This document shows, piece by piece, positions 19,476 to 28,021 of a stretch of 64,000 nt of DNA. This DNA comes from Vreelandella halophila (GTDB taxonomy: Bacteria; Pseudomonadota; Gammaproteobacteria; Pseudomonadales; Oleiphilaceae). Position 1 is the first letter of the stretch, and each line of letters begins with the position of its first letter. The translations under genes and the position numbers were made by a program. The notes beneath the pieces were generated by a model. That model worked only from the letters and a program-made list of their open reading frames with translations, searched no databases and was not told where the DNA came from. The stretch is from contig NZ_JACHUZ010000013.1 of the NCBI RefSeq assembly GCF_019903425.1, positions 2,576,409-2,640,408 of the forward strand. The letters are read 5' to 3'.

Positions 19476-20112
19476 ATGCGTAACGCACACCCGTACCCGC
19501 CAACCCGCAGTAACCGCCCGGATTCTTGTGCAGGTACTGCTGGTGCCAGTCCTCCGCATAATAGAAGGTCACGCCCTGCGCCAGCTCGGTGGTGATAGGC
19601 CCCTGGCCGGCCGCATCCAGGGCCTTCTGATAGGCCTCCATTGAGGCCTGCGCAATCCCAAGGCTGTCTTCATCCGGAAGATAGAGCGCGGAGCGGTACT
19701 GGGTTCCCACATCATTACCCTGACGCATCCCCTGGGTGGGATCATGGGACTCCCAGAAGACCTGAAGGAGCGTTTCCAGCGACATCACCGCCGGGTCATA
19801 AATGACCCTGACCGCTTCCGTATGGCCTGTGCGCGCCGTACACACCTCCTCATAGGTGGGATTGGGGGTGTAACCACCGGCATAGCCCACCGCCGTTGTA
19901 TACACGCCCTCCAGCTGCCAGAAGCACTGCTCCGCGCCCCAGAAACAGCCCATGCCCACAACCAGTTCCCGGCAGTGATCCGGGAATGGCGGGATCAGGG
20001 AGGTTCCCAGCACCGCGTGGCGGTTGCTGACCGGCATTTCCGAGGAACGCCCCGGCAACGCCTCTTCCGGCGTTACCATCCGCATCTTTTCCCTGCTGAA
20101 CAGGTGCCACAT
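19474..20112 (-). CDS. msrA: Peptide-methionine (S)-S-oxide reductase MsrA
   Basis: MsrA repairs oxidised methionine. The 212 aa protein has the catalytic [39 protein letters not shown] and the C-terminal [11 protein letters not shown]...NPGGYCG with a resolving cysteine. It is the long form with an N-terminal extension ([18 protein letters not shown]), as in E. coli and Pseudomonas. The ATG at 20112 has a GGGAGG ribosome site. It is transcribed towards the terminator-bearing unknown gene and away from aceA's terminator. Confidence 0.95.
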   Translation of the reverse strand: MWHLFSREKMRMVTPEEALPGRSSEMPVSNRHAVLGTSLIPPFPDHCRELVVGMGCFWGAEQCFWQLEGVYTTAVGYAGGYTPNPTYEEVCTARTGHTEAVRVIYDPAVMSLETLLQVFWESHDPTQGMRQGNDVGTQYRSALYLPDEDSLGIAQASMEAYQKALDAAGQGPITTELAQGVTFYYAEDWHQQYLHKNPGGYCGLAGTGVRYA

Positions 20113-20166
20113 CTCCGGACCTCCCAGGATTCAGTAATACCCCAAGAATAACGGACAGCTGCCCAC

Positions 20167-20199
20167 AAAAAACCCCCTGCCGGAATCCGACAGGGGGTT
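20167..20199 (-). terminator. Rho-independent terminator of aceA
   Basis: On the minus strand AACCCCCTG / CAGGGGGTT with an 11-base loop followed by a T run (complement of 20167-20172). It lies 46 bases after the aceA stop codon. Confidence 0.92.
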
Positions 20200-20244
20200 C
20201 TGTATCGGCGCGGCCCCGTGGGGCCGCAAGCACCGGAACCGGTT

Positions 20245-21840
20245 TTAAAACTGGTTCATGGTGTTGTCTTTACCACCGGCCTTCAGGGCAGCTTCGCCCG
20301 CGAAGTATTCCTTGTGGTCGTCACCGATGTTGGAGCCAGCCATGTCCTGGTGCTTGACGCACGCCAGACCCTTGCGGATCTCCTGGCGCTGGACGTCACG
20401 CACGTAGGCCAGCATGCCTTCCTCACCGAAGTAGCCCTTGGCCAGGTTGTCCGTGGACAGGGCCGCGGTGTGATAGGTCGGCAGCGTGATGAGGTGATGG
20501 AAGATGCCCGCGTGCTTGGAACCATCCTTCTGGAAGTTCTGGGTCCAGCGGTCGGCTTCCGCAGCAAGTTCGGAGTCGTCGTACTTGCTGTTCATCAGAT
20601 CGGCGCGGTCGTACTGGGAAACGTCCTTGCCTTCTTCCTTCCAGGCATCGAACACCTGCTGGCGGAAGTTCAGGGTCCAGTTGAAGGACGGGCTGTTGTT
20701 GTAGACCAGCTTGGCGTCCGGCACTTCTTCCTTGATGCGGTTGACCATGCCCGCGATCTGGCCGACGTGGGGCTTTTCGGTCTCGATCCACAGCAGGTCG
20801 GCGCCGTTCTTCAGGCTGGTGATGCAGTCCAGAACCACGCGGTCTTCGCCGGTGCCTTCCTGGAACTCGTACAGGCCATTGGGCAGGCGCATCGGCTTGT
20901 GCAGCTCGCCCTTCTTCTTGATGACCATGTCACCTTCCTGAACGTCTTCCGCAGACTTGACCGGCTCGGTCTTCAGGAAACCGGTGTAGGTAGCCGCCAG
21001 ATCGCCAGGCTCCTGGGAAACCGGGATCTTGTGGGTCAGGCCCGCGCCCAGGGAGTCGGTACGCGCAACGATGACACCGTCTTCAACACCCAGCTCGAGG
21101 AACGCATAGCGAACCGCGTTAATCTTGGCGATGAAGTCTTCGTGGGGGCAGGTTACCTTGCCAGCCTGGTGACCGCACTGCTTGGCGTCGGAGACCTGGT
21201 TCTCGATCTGGATGGCGCAGGCGCCCGCCTCGATCATCTTCTTGGACAGCAGGTAGGTCGCTTCCTCGTTACCGAAACCGGCGTCGATGTCGGCGATGAT
21301 CGGAACAACGTGGGTCTCAAAGTTGTCGATCTTGTCGATCAGCTCCTGGACCTTCTTGTCGTCGCCGGCTTCACGCGCCGCGTCCAGGTCGTGGAACAGG
21401 TGGTTGAGTTCACGTGCGTCCGCCTGCTTGAGGAAGGTGTAGAGCTCCTCGATCAGGGACGGAACCGCCGTCTTCTCGTGCATGGACTGGTCGGGCAGCG
21501 GACCGAACTCGGAACGCATGGCCGCAACCATCCACCCGGACAGATACAGGTAGCTGCGCTTGGTGGTGCCGTGATGGCGCTTGACGGCCATCATCTTCTG
21601 CTGGCCGATGAACCCGTGCCAGCAACCCAGCGACTGGGTGTACTTGCTGTGGTCCTTGTCGTACTCGGCCATGTCCTCGCGCATGATCTTCGCGGTGTAA
21701 CGCGCGATATCCAGGCCGGTCTGGAACCGGTTCTGGGCGCGCATGCGGGCCACATACTCAGGGGTGATGTGGTCCCATTTGCCGCCCTGCGACTTGCGCA
21801 GTGCAGCTGCTTCTTCAATGTCCTTCATGTAGTTCGACAT
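20245..21840 (-). CDS. aceA: Isocitrate lyase
   Basis: Isocitrate lyase splits isocitrate to succinate and glyoxylate, the first step of the glyoxylate shunt, allowing growth on acetate and fatty acids. The 531 aa length identifies the larger Pseudomonas-type (ICL2-like subgroup with insertion) rather than the 434 aa E. coli form. The catalytic loop is KQCGHQAGKVTCP. No malate synthase is in the window. It ends in a strong terminator and has an inverted repeat in its 5' leader. The open frame covering it on the opposite strand (612 codons) is a codon-bias shadow. Confidence 0.96.
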   Translation of the reverse strand: MSNYMKDIEEAAALRKSQGGKWDHITPEYVARMRAQNRFQTGLDIARYTAKIMREDMAEYDKDHSKYTQSLGCWHGFIGQQKMMAVKRHHGTTKRSYLYLSGWMVAAMRSEFGPLPDQSMHEKTAVPSLIEELYTFLKQADARELNHLFHDLDAAREAGDDKKVQELIDKIDNFETHVVPIIADIDAGFGNEEATYLLSKKMIEAGACAIQIENQVSDAKQCGHQAGKVTCPHEDFIAKINAVRYAFLELGVEDGVIVARTDSLGAGLTHKIPVSQEPGDLAATYTGFLKTEPVKSAEDVQEGDMVIKKKGELHKPMRLPNGLYEFQEGTGEDRVVLDCITSLKNGADLLWIETEKPHVGQIAGMVNRIKEEVPDAKLVYNNSPSFNWTLNFRQQVFDAWKEEGKDVSQYDRADLMNSKYDDSELAAEADRWTQNFQKDGSKHAGIFHHLITLPTYHTAALSTDNLAKGYFGEEGMLAYVRDVQRQEIRKGLACVKHQDMAGSNIGDDHKEYFAGEAALKAGGKDNTMNQF

Positions 21841-21896
21841 GATTCACCTATGATTACGGGAGTGGAACAACACGATTGGTCGGCGGCTCCCCTGTT

Positions 21897-21915
21897 TCGA
21901 GGAGTCGTACCTCGA
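21897..21915. promoter_or_regulatory. Inverted repeat in the aceA upstream region
   Basis: TCGAGG-N7-CCTCGA, perfect 6-base arms, 57 bases before the aceA start. It could be an operator or a small 5'-leader hairpin. A TAGAAT -10-like element on the minus strand lies just upstream of it. Confidence 0.35.
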
Positions 21916-21964
21916 GCGCCGGAGTATTCTATCCGGATTCACATCATAATTAAAATCAATGCAA

Positions 21965-23005
21965 TCAATTCCCACCATTTTTCCCATGAATGCTGCGAGT
22001 CACTGAATAGACCCGGAACCGACCGTCATCCGACAGTGTGCGGACCGGGCCGATAAACCGGGCCATGGGATCCTGGTACGGCAGGAAGGCATTGGCGACC
22101 AGCCTGAGCTCAGCACCCGGTTCCAGAAAACGCGGCAACTCACGGAACCACTGGTTGACCGGATCCAGGTCCTTCTTCTGGCCCTGATGGAAGGGCGGGT
22201 TACAGAAGATACTGGCGTAACGCGCCGGGATACTGGCAAGACCGTCAGAAGCGACAACAGTCACTCCTTCCAGGCCCTCAAAGGAAGCCCGGGCACAACG
22301 CAGGGCCTGCCAGTGCACGTCGGCCAGTGTCACCGCCAGCCCCGGCCAGTAATGGCGCAGCCAGGCGGCGATCACGCCGTTGCCGCAGGCCAGATCCAGG
22401 ACCGGCCCGGGCGGCTCTGCCGTTACCGTTGCCAGCAACTGGCGGGTTCCCTCATCCAGCCGTCCCTCACTGAACAGGCCCGGGAGGCTGTAGAGTTCGA
22501 GATCGGCGTCCGGTGCTTCCAGGTGGACCGAGTCGAGCCAGTCCCCGACACGGAATGGTGCTGCCGGAACCTCCGGCGTCGCACACCAGAGCTGGCAGTG
22601 GCGGGCGCTGTCAATCCTGAAGGCAGCCGGGAAGCGTTCCCGGAACTGACGGCTGCCACGTGCAATGCCCTCGCGCTTCGCCCCCACCAGCCAGAGTTCG
22701 CCGCCTCTGGCCAGCCGGGCAGCTGCCCAGGCCATGCGCATCGTCAACTCGGAACGCGCCTTGGGCATAAGGATCACGACGGTGTCGAAAGCCTCTGGCG
22801 TTTCCGGGTCGTCATAGCCGAAAAGCCGGCCTCCGTCAGCTCCGCCACCCTGCCGGTACACACCGTAGTGAGTGGTCAGCGCGTGCACCCGGCACTGCGG
22901 CCAGTGGGGCATGGGACCATCATGGCCAACAAGGCAGACCCGCTCCCCAAGCCGATCCAGGGAACGCTCCAGAAGGCTGAGCGCCGGGCTGGCTTCAGTC
23001 GTCAT
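21965..23005 (-). CDS. rsmC: 16S rRNA (guanine1207-N2)-methyltransferase
   Basis: The 346 aa protein has the two-domain RsmC/RlmG build: an N-terminal degenerate methyltransferase-like domain and a C-terminal SAM-dependent domain with VLDLACGNGVIAAWL and the N2-guanine signature NPPFHQG. The stretch PGAELRLVANAFLPYQDP and the tail TLSDDGRFRVYSV resemble RsmC more than RlmG (23S G1835), so I prefer rsmC. Its ATG (23005) overlaps the 3' end of the TonB-like gene by 11 bases, indicating coupling. The stop is 125 bases from aceA. Confidence 0.85.
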   Translation of the reverse strand: MTTEASPALSLLERSLDRLGERVCLVGHDGPMPHWPQCRVHALTTHYGVYRQGGGADGGRLFGYDDPETPEAFDTVVILMPKARSELTMRMAWAAARLARGGELWLVGAKREGIARGSRQFRERFPAAFRIDSARHCQLWCATPEVPAAPFRVGDWLDSVHLEAPDADLELYSLPGLFSEGRLDEGTRQLLATVTAEPPGPVLDLACGNGVIAAWLRHYWPGLAVTLADVHWQALRCARASFEGLEGVTVVASDGLASIPARYASIFCNPPFHQGQKKDLDPVNQWFRELPRFLEPGAELRLVANAFLPYQDPMARFIGPVRTLSDDGRFRVYSVTRSIHGKNGGN

Positions 23006-23987
23006 TGTTCAAGGGTTCTCCCGAATAGGTGAATCGGAGATTCTGGTAATAGCGGCGCACAATGGCGGGCGAATCCGGCACACGATACCGCCCCACGGAC
23101 CGCACCGCACGCAGCGCGCTGGCATCCAGACCGCTGTGGCCGCTGGGCAGATGCACGCGGGAGGTCTCAAGATAGCCCTGGGCGTCCACGGAGAAACGGA
23201 TTTCGCCACGATGACGCGGCTCCGCGCCCTCGGGCTGCTCCCACCGGGCCATGATCTGGCGCTTCATCCGGGCCAGATACTCGTTGGCCATGCGGATGCG
23301 GCGCTCCTCGATCTCGCTGACCATGGACTCGCCGCGGATGGCGTCCATCTCTCCCTCATCCAGCGCTTCCATGCCCGTATCGGCACCGATTTCAGGTCCC
23401 TTTCCGGACTCCGGCGCCGTTTCCGGCTCCTGCTCTTCCCGCCCAAGGGACATACTGGCACTGTCCGGATCCGGCTCGCTCCGGGCTTCCCCCTGGATGG
23501 CCGCATCCGGGCTGGGCGCCCCACTCTCCGGCTCCCGCTGCTCACCCGCCCCCTCCTGGCTGTCTTCCGTGGATTCCGGACGGCTGGGCGTCTCGGAGGT
23601 TTCGGGGCTGGGTGCATCCCCGGGGGCCTGGGGGTCTTCCGGCGCCGCGGCGGGCTCCTCCTCAGCCTCGGGCGCATCCATGCTGGTGCCATCCAGATCC
23701 GTCACCTCATCCGTATCCCGGGGCATATGCTGTTCGTCCGGTTCCAGCTCTTTTTCAGGCTCCGGTTCCGGCTCAGGCGGTTCCGGGGGCTCGGATTCCT
23801 CCGGCTCCTGCTCTGGCTCGGGCTCCGGTTGTGGAAAGGCAACGCGTATATCCCGCTGCAGGGGGTCCACCTCCGGCACGCGGGGCAGAATGGGAGGGAG
23901 AAGGCTGACAACCAGCAGGTGCAGCGCCAGGCTGAGCCCGAGAACAAGCCACCAGAGCCGGCGGGGCATGGACGTCCTGTTTCCCAT
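22995..23987 (-). CDS. TonB-family energy transducer-like protein
   Basis: A 330 aa protein with a short cytoplasmic start, one N-terminal membrane anchor (WWLVLGLSLALHLLVVSLL), a long Pro/Glu-rich periplasmic spacer (~residues 50-200; PEPEPE runs) and a TonB C-terminal domain (GEIRFSVDAQGYLETSRVHLPSGHSGLDASALRAVR). TonB proteins couple the proton motive force to outer-membrane transport. No exbB/exbD or receptor is nearby, and the gene is translationally coupled to an rRNA methyltransferase, so the partner is unclear; energy transduction is family-level inference. Confidence 0.8.
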   Translation of the reverse strand: MGNRTSMPRRLWWLVLGLSLALHLLVVSLLPPILPRVPEVDPLQRDIRVAFPQPEPEPEQEPEESEPPEPPEPEPEPEKELEPDEQHMPRDTDEVTDLDGTSMDAPEAEEEPAAAPEDPQAPGDAPSPETSETPSRPESTEDSQEGAGEQREPESGAPSPDAAIQGEARSEPDPDSASMSLGREEQEPETAPESGKGPEIGADTGMEALDEGEMDAIRGESMVSEIEERRIRMANEYLARMKRQIMARWEQPEGAEPRHRGEIRFSVDAQGYLETSRVHLPSGHSGLDASALRAVRSVGRYRVPDSPAIVRRYYQNLRFTYSGEPLNNDD

Positions 23988-24195
23988 GGCACCCCTCGGT
24001 CAGCAGACGGGCATGGCGGCGGATCCCAAGCCGGAGCGGTGCGGCTTCCGACCGACGCTCCCGCCTGTGATATCCTCTCCGCCCTTCAGACGCCGCGCCG
24101 GGTGCACAGCGCAATACCCGCCACCACCCGTGGCGGGGCCTGCACACTGCGGCACGGGCCGATTGATTTCAGTGATTGTCCGGGAGCCCTGATCC

Positions 24196-24987
24196 ATGGC
24201 AACGATGATAACCGGTGAGCATCAGGAGAGCGAACCACTCAGGATCCTCTACCAGGACGATCACCTGGTGGCGATGCACAAACCCTCGGGCATGCTGGTG
24301 CACCCCACAAAGGTGGATCGCCACGAACAGCGCATCGCCCTGCCCCTGCTGCGCGACCAGATCGGGCAGCACCTGTACCCGGTGCACCGGCTGGACAAGC
24401 CCACCTCCGGCGTTCTGGTGTTCGCGCTGGACCCGGACACCGCACGTGAACTGGCCAATGCCTTCCAGGCCCACCAGGTGCGTAAGGACTACCTGGCAGT
24501 GGTGCGCGGCTGGCCGCCACTGGGCGGCATCATCGACCAGCCACTGGCCCCGCGCGACCCGGACAGCCGCAAGCGCAAACGCCGCAAGGCCCCCCAGTCG
24601 GCCATGACCCTCTATCACCGCCTGGACTGCACCTCCATTCCGATCTCCGTGGACGGGCGTTACACCCATACCCGCTACAGCCTGGTCCGTCTGCGCCCGA
24701 TCACGGGCCGCCGCCACCAGCTGCGACGCCACCTCAAGAGCCGCAACCACCCGCTGATCGGGGATGTGAACTACGGCAAGGGCATCCATAACCGCTTTTT
24801 CCGGGAGAATTACGGCCTGAACCGGCTGATGCTGTGCGCGGTAAGTCTGTCGTTCGAGCATCCAGTAACCGGCGAGCCGCTTCAGATCCGGACCACGCCA
24901 GACGGGGATTTCAACAGCGTGGCCGAGGCCGTGGGCCTGAACCTGGGGGATTGGGCCGGGGCAGCTGCCTCAGCTCCCGAGCAGTGA
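24196..24987 (+). CDS. truC: tRNA pseudouridine(65) synthase TruC
   Basis: A 263 aa RluA-family pseudouridine synthase. The catalytic motif is HRLDKPTSGVLVF (Asp in HRLD). The features ILYQDDHLVAMHKPSGMLVHPT, LRDQIGQHLYPVHRL and TGRRHQLRRHL match TruC, which modifies U65 of tRNA, rather than RluA/C/D. The ATG at 24196 has GGGAG upstream. Its last 18 bases overlap the convergent gene for a probable tRNA-queuosine mannosyltransferase. Confidence 0.88.
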   Translation: MATMITGEHQESEPLRILYQDDHLVAMHKPSGMLVHPTKVDRHEQRIALPLLRDQIGQHLYPVHRLDKPTSGVLVFALDPDTARELANAFQAHQVRKDYLAVVRGWPPLGGIIDQPLAPRDPDSRKRKRRKAPQSAMTLYHRLDCTSIPISVDGRYTHTRYSLVRLRPITGRRHQLRRHLKSRNHPLIGDVNYGKGIHNRFFRENYGLNRLMLCAVSLSFEHPVTGEPLQIRTTPDGDFNSVAEAVGLNLGDWAGAAASAPEQ

Positions 24988-26073
24988 CCCGAAGACCTGC
25001 CGGTATTCCGTAATCACACGGCTCAGGCGGTAGCGCTCCGGCACCAGGGTTTCCAGCCCAAGGCGCGGACCCGCCAGAACGGCGATGAGCCACTGCGCCG
25101 CCGCCTCCCCTTCACGCTCGGGCTCCGTCTCGTAGGAGGGGTAACGGAGCTCCGCCGGCACATACTCGGGATAGGCGAGGCGGTCCGGCACAATGGGGAC
25201 ACAGCCGGCCGCCATGGCCTCCTGCACCGCCAGCCCCTGGAAGTCATGCAGCGCGGTGGACAGCACCATGTCCGCCTCGCCCAGAAGCCGGTCATAGGCG
25301 TCCCTGCTCTCCATATAGCCCAGGTTGACCAGCTCCCCGGCGAACTCCTCCTGGATCCCGGCAAAGGCTTCCGGCGCCTGGCGGAAGCCCTCGCCCACCA
25401 GGCTCAGACGGAAGGCCTGCCCACGCCGACGCAGGGCCCGGAGCAGCGCGAGCAGCCGGTCCGGGCCCTTGTCGTACTCCCAGCGGTGATTCCAGACCAT
25501 ATGGGGAACCGCCGGCCAGTCCCGCCGCAACGCCGTGAACCGCTCATCCGGCACAGGCACCGGCACCACCTGAGAACGCGCCTCGATGGTGGTCACGGCG
25601 GTTTGCGGTTTGCGGTCCGGCATGCGCCTGAGCAGCTCGCCAGCGCCTTCCAGAAAGCTCTGCCGGTTCCATTCGCTGTTGAACAGCACGCGATCGGCGG
25701 CCAGCGCCGTGTACAGGTTCACCACCTTAGGCTCGTTACTGGCCACCCGTTGTCGCTGTTCCGGATAGGCAAACTGGTTCTCGTGGAAATAGGCCACGGT
25801 GGGCGCAGCTGCGATCCCGCGATTCAGGCCACGCACCACCGCCAGGTCCACCATGCTGGTGGCCAGTACCAGATCCGGCGCCTGCTGCAGTTCCGGGGCG
25901 TCATACCAGCTCAAGGGGTTGCCACGGATGCGCCATCGGAAATGGCGAGCCGGCAGCGTCAGGGCCTGCCAGTCGAACTCCGGCAGGCCGTGCGCCAACC
26001 GCTCACGCCACTGGCGATGGCTGGCCGCCTCATAGGCGGAGAGGCACAGCAGTCGTGGCCGTTCAGCGTCCAT
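24970..26073 (-). CDS. DUF3524 glycosyltransferase, probable tRNA-queuosine alpha-mannosyltransferase
   Basis: A 367 aa protein with the N-terminal DUF3524 signature (SAYEAASHRQWRERL, LPARHFRWRIRGNPLSW, VAYFHENQFAYP, ADRVLFNSEWNRQSFL) and a GT4-type C-terminal half (MVWNHRWEYDKGPDRLLALL; STALHDFQGLAVQEAMAAG; LAYPEYVP). These segments closely resemble animal GTDC1, the enzyme described as mannosylating queuosine in tRNA-Asp. Substrate and sugar donor in this bacterium are inference. It is cytosolic (no signal). It overlaps dadA by 11 bases as last gene of the finR-led operon, and convergently overlaps truC, another tRNA modification gene. Confidence 0.8.
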   Translation of the reverse strand: MDAERPRLLCLSAYEAASHRQWRERLAHGLPEFDWQALTLPARHFRWRIRGNPLSWYDAPELQQAPDLVLATSMVDLAVVRGLNRGIAAAPTVAYFHENQFAYPEQRQRVASNEPKVVNLYTALAADRVLFNSEWNRQSFLEGAGELLRRMPDRKPQTAVTTIEARSQVVPVPVPDERFTALRRDWPAVPHMVWNHRWEYDKGPDRLLALLRALRRRGQAFRLSLVGEGFRQAPEAFAGIQEEFAGELVNLGYMESRDAYDRLLGEADMVLSTALHDFQGLAVQEAMAAGCVPIVPDRLAYPEYVPAELRYPSYETEPEREGEAAAQWLIAVLAGPRLGLETLVPERYRLSRVITEYRQVFGSLLGS

Positions 26074-27316
26074 GGTAATCCAGCCCCGAGCGCCCTGCTT
26101 CCCCTGCGACCCGGTCCCTCAGAAGGGCCGCCGAGCCACAGGCATTGGTCCAGCCAAGGGTCCCGTGGCCGGTATTCAGGTAGAGCCCCTGCCAGGGCGT
26201 GGTGCCGACAAAGGGCACGCTTGAGGGCGTGGTGGGCCGCAGCCCCGCCCAGAAGCGGGCCTGGTTCCAGTGCCCGGCATCCGGGAAGCAGTGGGCCACC
26301 CGGTCCAGGATCTGGCGGCAGCGTGCCGGGTCAATGTCCTGGCGCCAGCCGTCGATCTCCGCCATCCCGGCCACACGCAGCTCATCCCCCAGGCGGGAAT
26401 AGACCAGCTTGTACTCATCGTCGATGAGGCTGACGGTATAGGCACGCTCCGGATCCCGCACCGGCACCGTCACGGAATAGCCGCGCGCCGGGTACACCGG
26501 CAGGTTAAGGCCCAGGGGCCGCAGCAGCGGTGCGGAGAAGCTGCCCAGCGCCACCACCACCGCATCCGCGGCCAGGCTGGTGAAGGCCCCGGCCTGGTTG
26601 AGCCGCACCCCCGTTACCGTCCTGCCCCTGGTCTCCAGGCCCATCACATGGGTATCGAACAGAAAACGCACGCCTTGCGCCTCTGCCATCGCCGCCAGTT
26701 CGGTGGTGAAAACATGGGCATCGCCGGACTCATCCCCGGGCGTCCAGGTGGCCCCCTCCAGCTCCGGCCGCACCTGTGCAAGCGCGCGCTCCCTGGCCAC
26801 CGCCTCCGCAACGTCGATGACCTCGCGCTCGCAACCCAGGGCACGCATGCGGGCCGCGGGTTCATGGGCGCCGGCGTAGACGTTCTGATTGGTATAGAAA
26901 TGGAGAATGCCTTCCCGCCGCTGGTGGTATGCGATACCGGTACGCTCACGCAGATCCGCCAGACAGGCCCGGCTGTGCAGGCCAAGACGCACTACCGTCT
27001 CAAGGTTGCGCACGTAACGGCGGCTGCGGCATTCATTGAGGAAACGCAGCCCCCAGGCCCACTGGTGAGGGTCCAGGCGCGGCCGGAAGCGCAGGGGCGC
27101 ATCCGGGCGGAAGAGCCAGCGCAGGAGCTGGGCGGGGGCGCCGGGGCTGGCCCAGGGCTCGGCGTGGGAAACCGAGATCTGGCCCCCATTGGCAAAGCTT
27201 GTCTCCTCGGCCGGGCCGCCCCGGCGCTCGACCACGGTCACATCATGCCCAGCCTCGCGCAGGTACCAGGCCGTGGTGGTGCCGATCACGCCGGCGCCCA
27301 GGACCGCCACATGCAT
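26063..27316 (-). CDS. dadA: D-amino acid dehydrogenase (DadA-like FAD oxidoreductase)
   Basis: A 417 aa FAD-dependent oxidoreductase of the DAO/DadA family that deaminates D-amino acids to 2-keto acids, feeding electrons to the quinone pool. The N-terminus is the dinucleotide-binding VAVLGAGVIGTTTAWYL, followed by VVERRGGPAEETSFANGGQIS, characteristic of DadA; the C-terminus has GLYLNTGHGTLGWTNACGS. No dadX racemase or lrp-type gene adjoins it. It is 6 bases downstream of the membrane-protein gene and overlaps the glycosyltransferase by 11. The substrate may differ from D-alanine. Confidence 0.85.
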   Translation of the reverse strand: MHVAVLGAGVIGTTTAWYLREAGHDVTVVERRGGPAEETSFANGGQISVSHAEPWASPGAPAQLLRWLFRPDAPLRFRPRLDPHQWAWGLRFLNECRSRRYVRNLETVVRLGLHSRACLADLRERTGIAYHQRREGILHFYTNQNVYAGAHEPAARMRALGCEREVIDVAEAVARERALAQVRPELEGATWTPGDESGDAHVFTTELAAMAEAQGVRFLFDTHVMGLETRGRTVTGVRLNQAGAFTSLAADAVVVALGSFSAPLLRPLGLNLPVYPARGYSVTVPVRDPERAYTVSLIDDEYKLVYSRLGDELRVAGMAEIDGWRQDIDPARCRQILDRVAHCFPDAGHWNQARFWAGLRPTTPSSVPFVGTTPWQGLYLNTGHGTLGWTNACGSAALLRDRVAGEAGRSGLDYHGR

Positions 27317-27322
27317 CCGCCG

Positions 27323-28021
27323 CTACTCCAGATTGAGGGTGCGCGGCAGTGTAACCGCCAGTCCGGCCCGCCACCAGAGTATGGCCACTCCAATCCCGTG
27401 TACGTTGAGCAGCACGATCAGGATCCAGTCGAAGGCATACTTAATGGGGTCATAGTTGAATCCTGGAATGGACTGAAGCACCAGCGACAGGATCGCGATC
27501 CCAAGCGTGACGGCGCTCAGCGTCAGCAACCGCGCCCCACCCCGCTGCAGCAGCGGATAGCGCGAACGCCACAGGACACTGCCCAGAAGGATCTGGACAA
27601 TGCCTGTTACCCCCACGTAGCCGGCCGTGCCGATGCGCCGAGCCAGCTCAAAAGCGCCCCCGGAATGACCCAGGCTCAGCACATAGGGCAGCAGGAAGGC
27701 GGCCGCCAGCGCCCCGAGCCAGCCCACGGCCTTGCCACGCGGGTAGCCCAGCGCCTTCAGCCAGTGGTGATTGATGGCCCAGAACAGAACCTGGAGCGTG
27801 ATCGCCGGGATCATTGCCCCCTTGAAGATGAAATAGGCGAGGCCGTTGCGCCCGGTGGCGCTGATGGAGGTACAGGCATCCCAGTACGGAATGCACCAGG
27901 GCACATGGCCATGCCATGCGGAAAGCAGGTAGGTGGTGTGGAACGTCAGTATCGGCAGCAGTGCGGTGATGAATCCCAGCCAGGCAAGCCGAATCTCCCG
28001 ACTCTGCAGTTCATGCGTCAT
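27323..28021 (-). CDS. Six-TM membrane protein of unknown function
   Basis: A 232 aa integral membrane protein with about six hydrophobic segments (AWLGFITALLPILTF near residue 12, GAMIPAITLQVLFWAIN, VGWLGALAAAFLLPYVLSL, GYVGVTGIVQILLGSVLW, LLTLSAVTLGIAILSLVLQ, WILIVLLNVHGIGVAILWW). The first loop contains CIPYWDACTSISATGRNG, which loosely recalls Frag1/DRAM/Sfk1-type proteins, but I am not confident. The ATG at 28021 overlaps the finR stop by 11 bases, placing it in the finR-dadA operon. Confidence 0.7.
   Translation of the reverse strand: MTHELQSREIRLAWLGFITALLPILTFHTTYLLSAWHGHVPWCIPYWDACTSISATGRNGLAYFIFKGAMIPAITLQVLFWAINHHWLKALGYPRGKAVGWLGALAAAFLLPYVLSLGHSGGAFELARRIGTAGYVGVTGIVQILLGSVLWRSRYPLLQRGGARLLTLSAVTLGIAILSLVLQSIPGFNYDPIKYAFDWILIVLLNVHGIGVAILWWRAGLAVTLPRTLNLE

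Noticed and set aside
20218..22056. 612-codon plus-strand frame over aceA
   Set aside because: Shadow of isocitrate lyase; composition typical of antisense frames.
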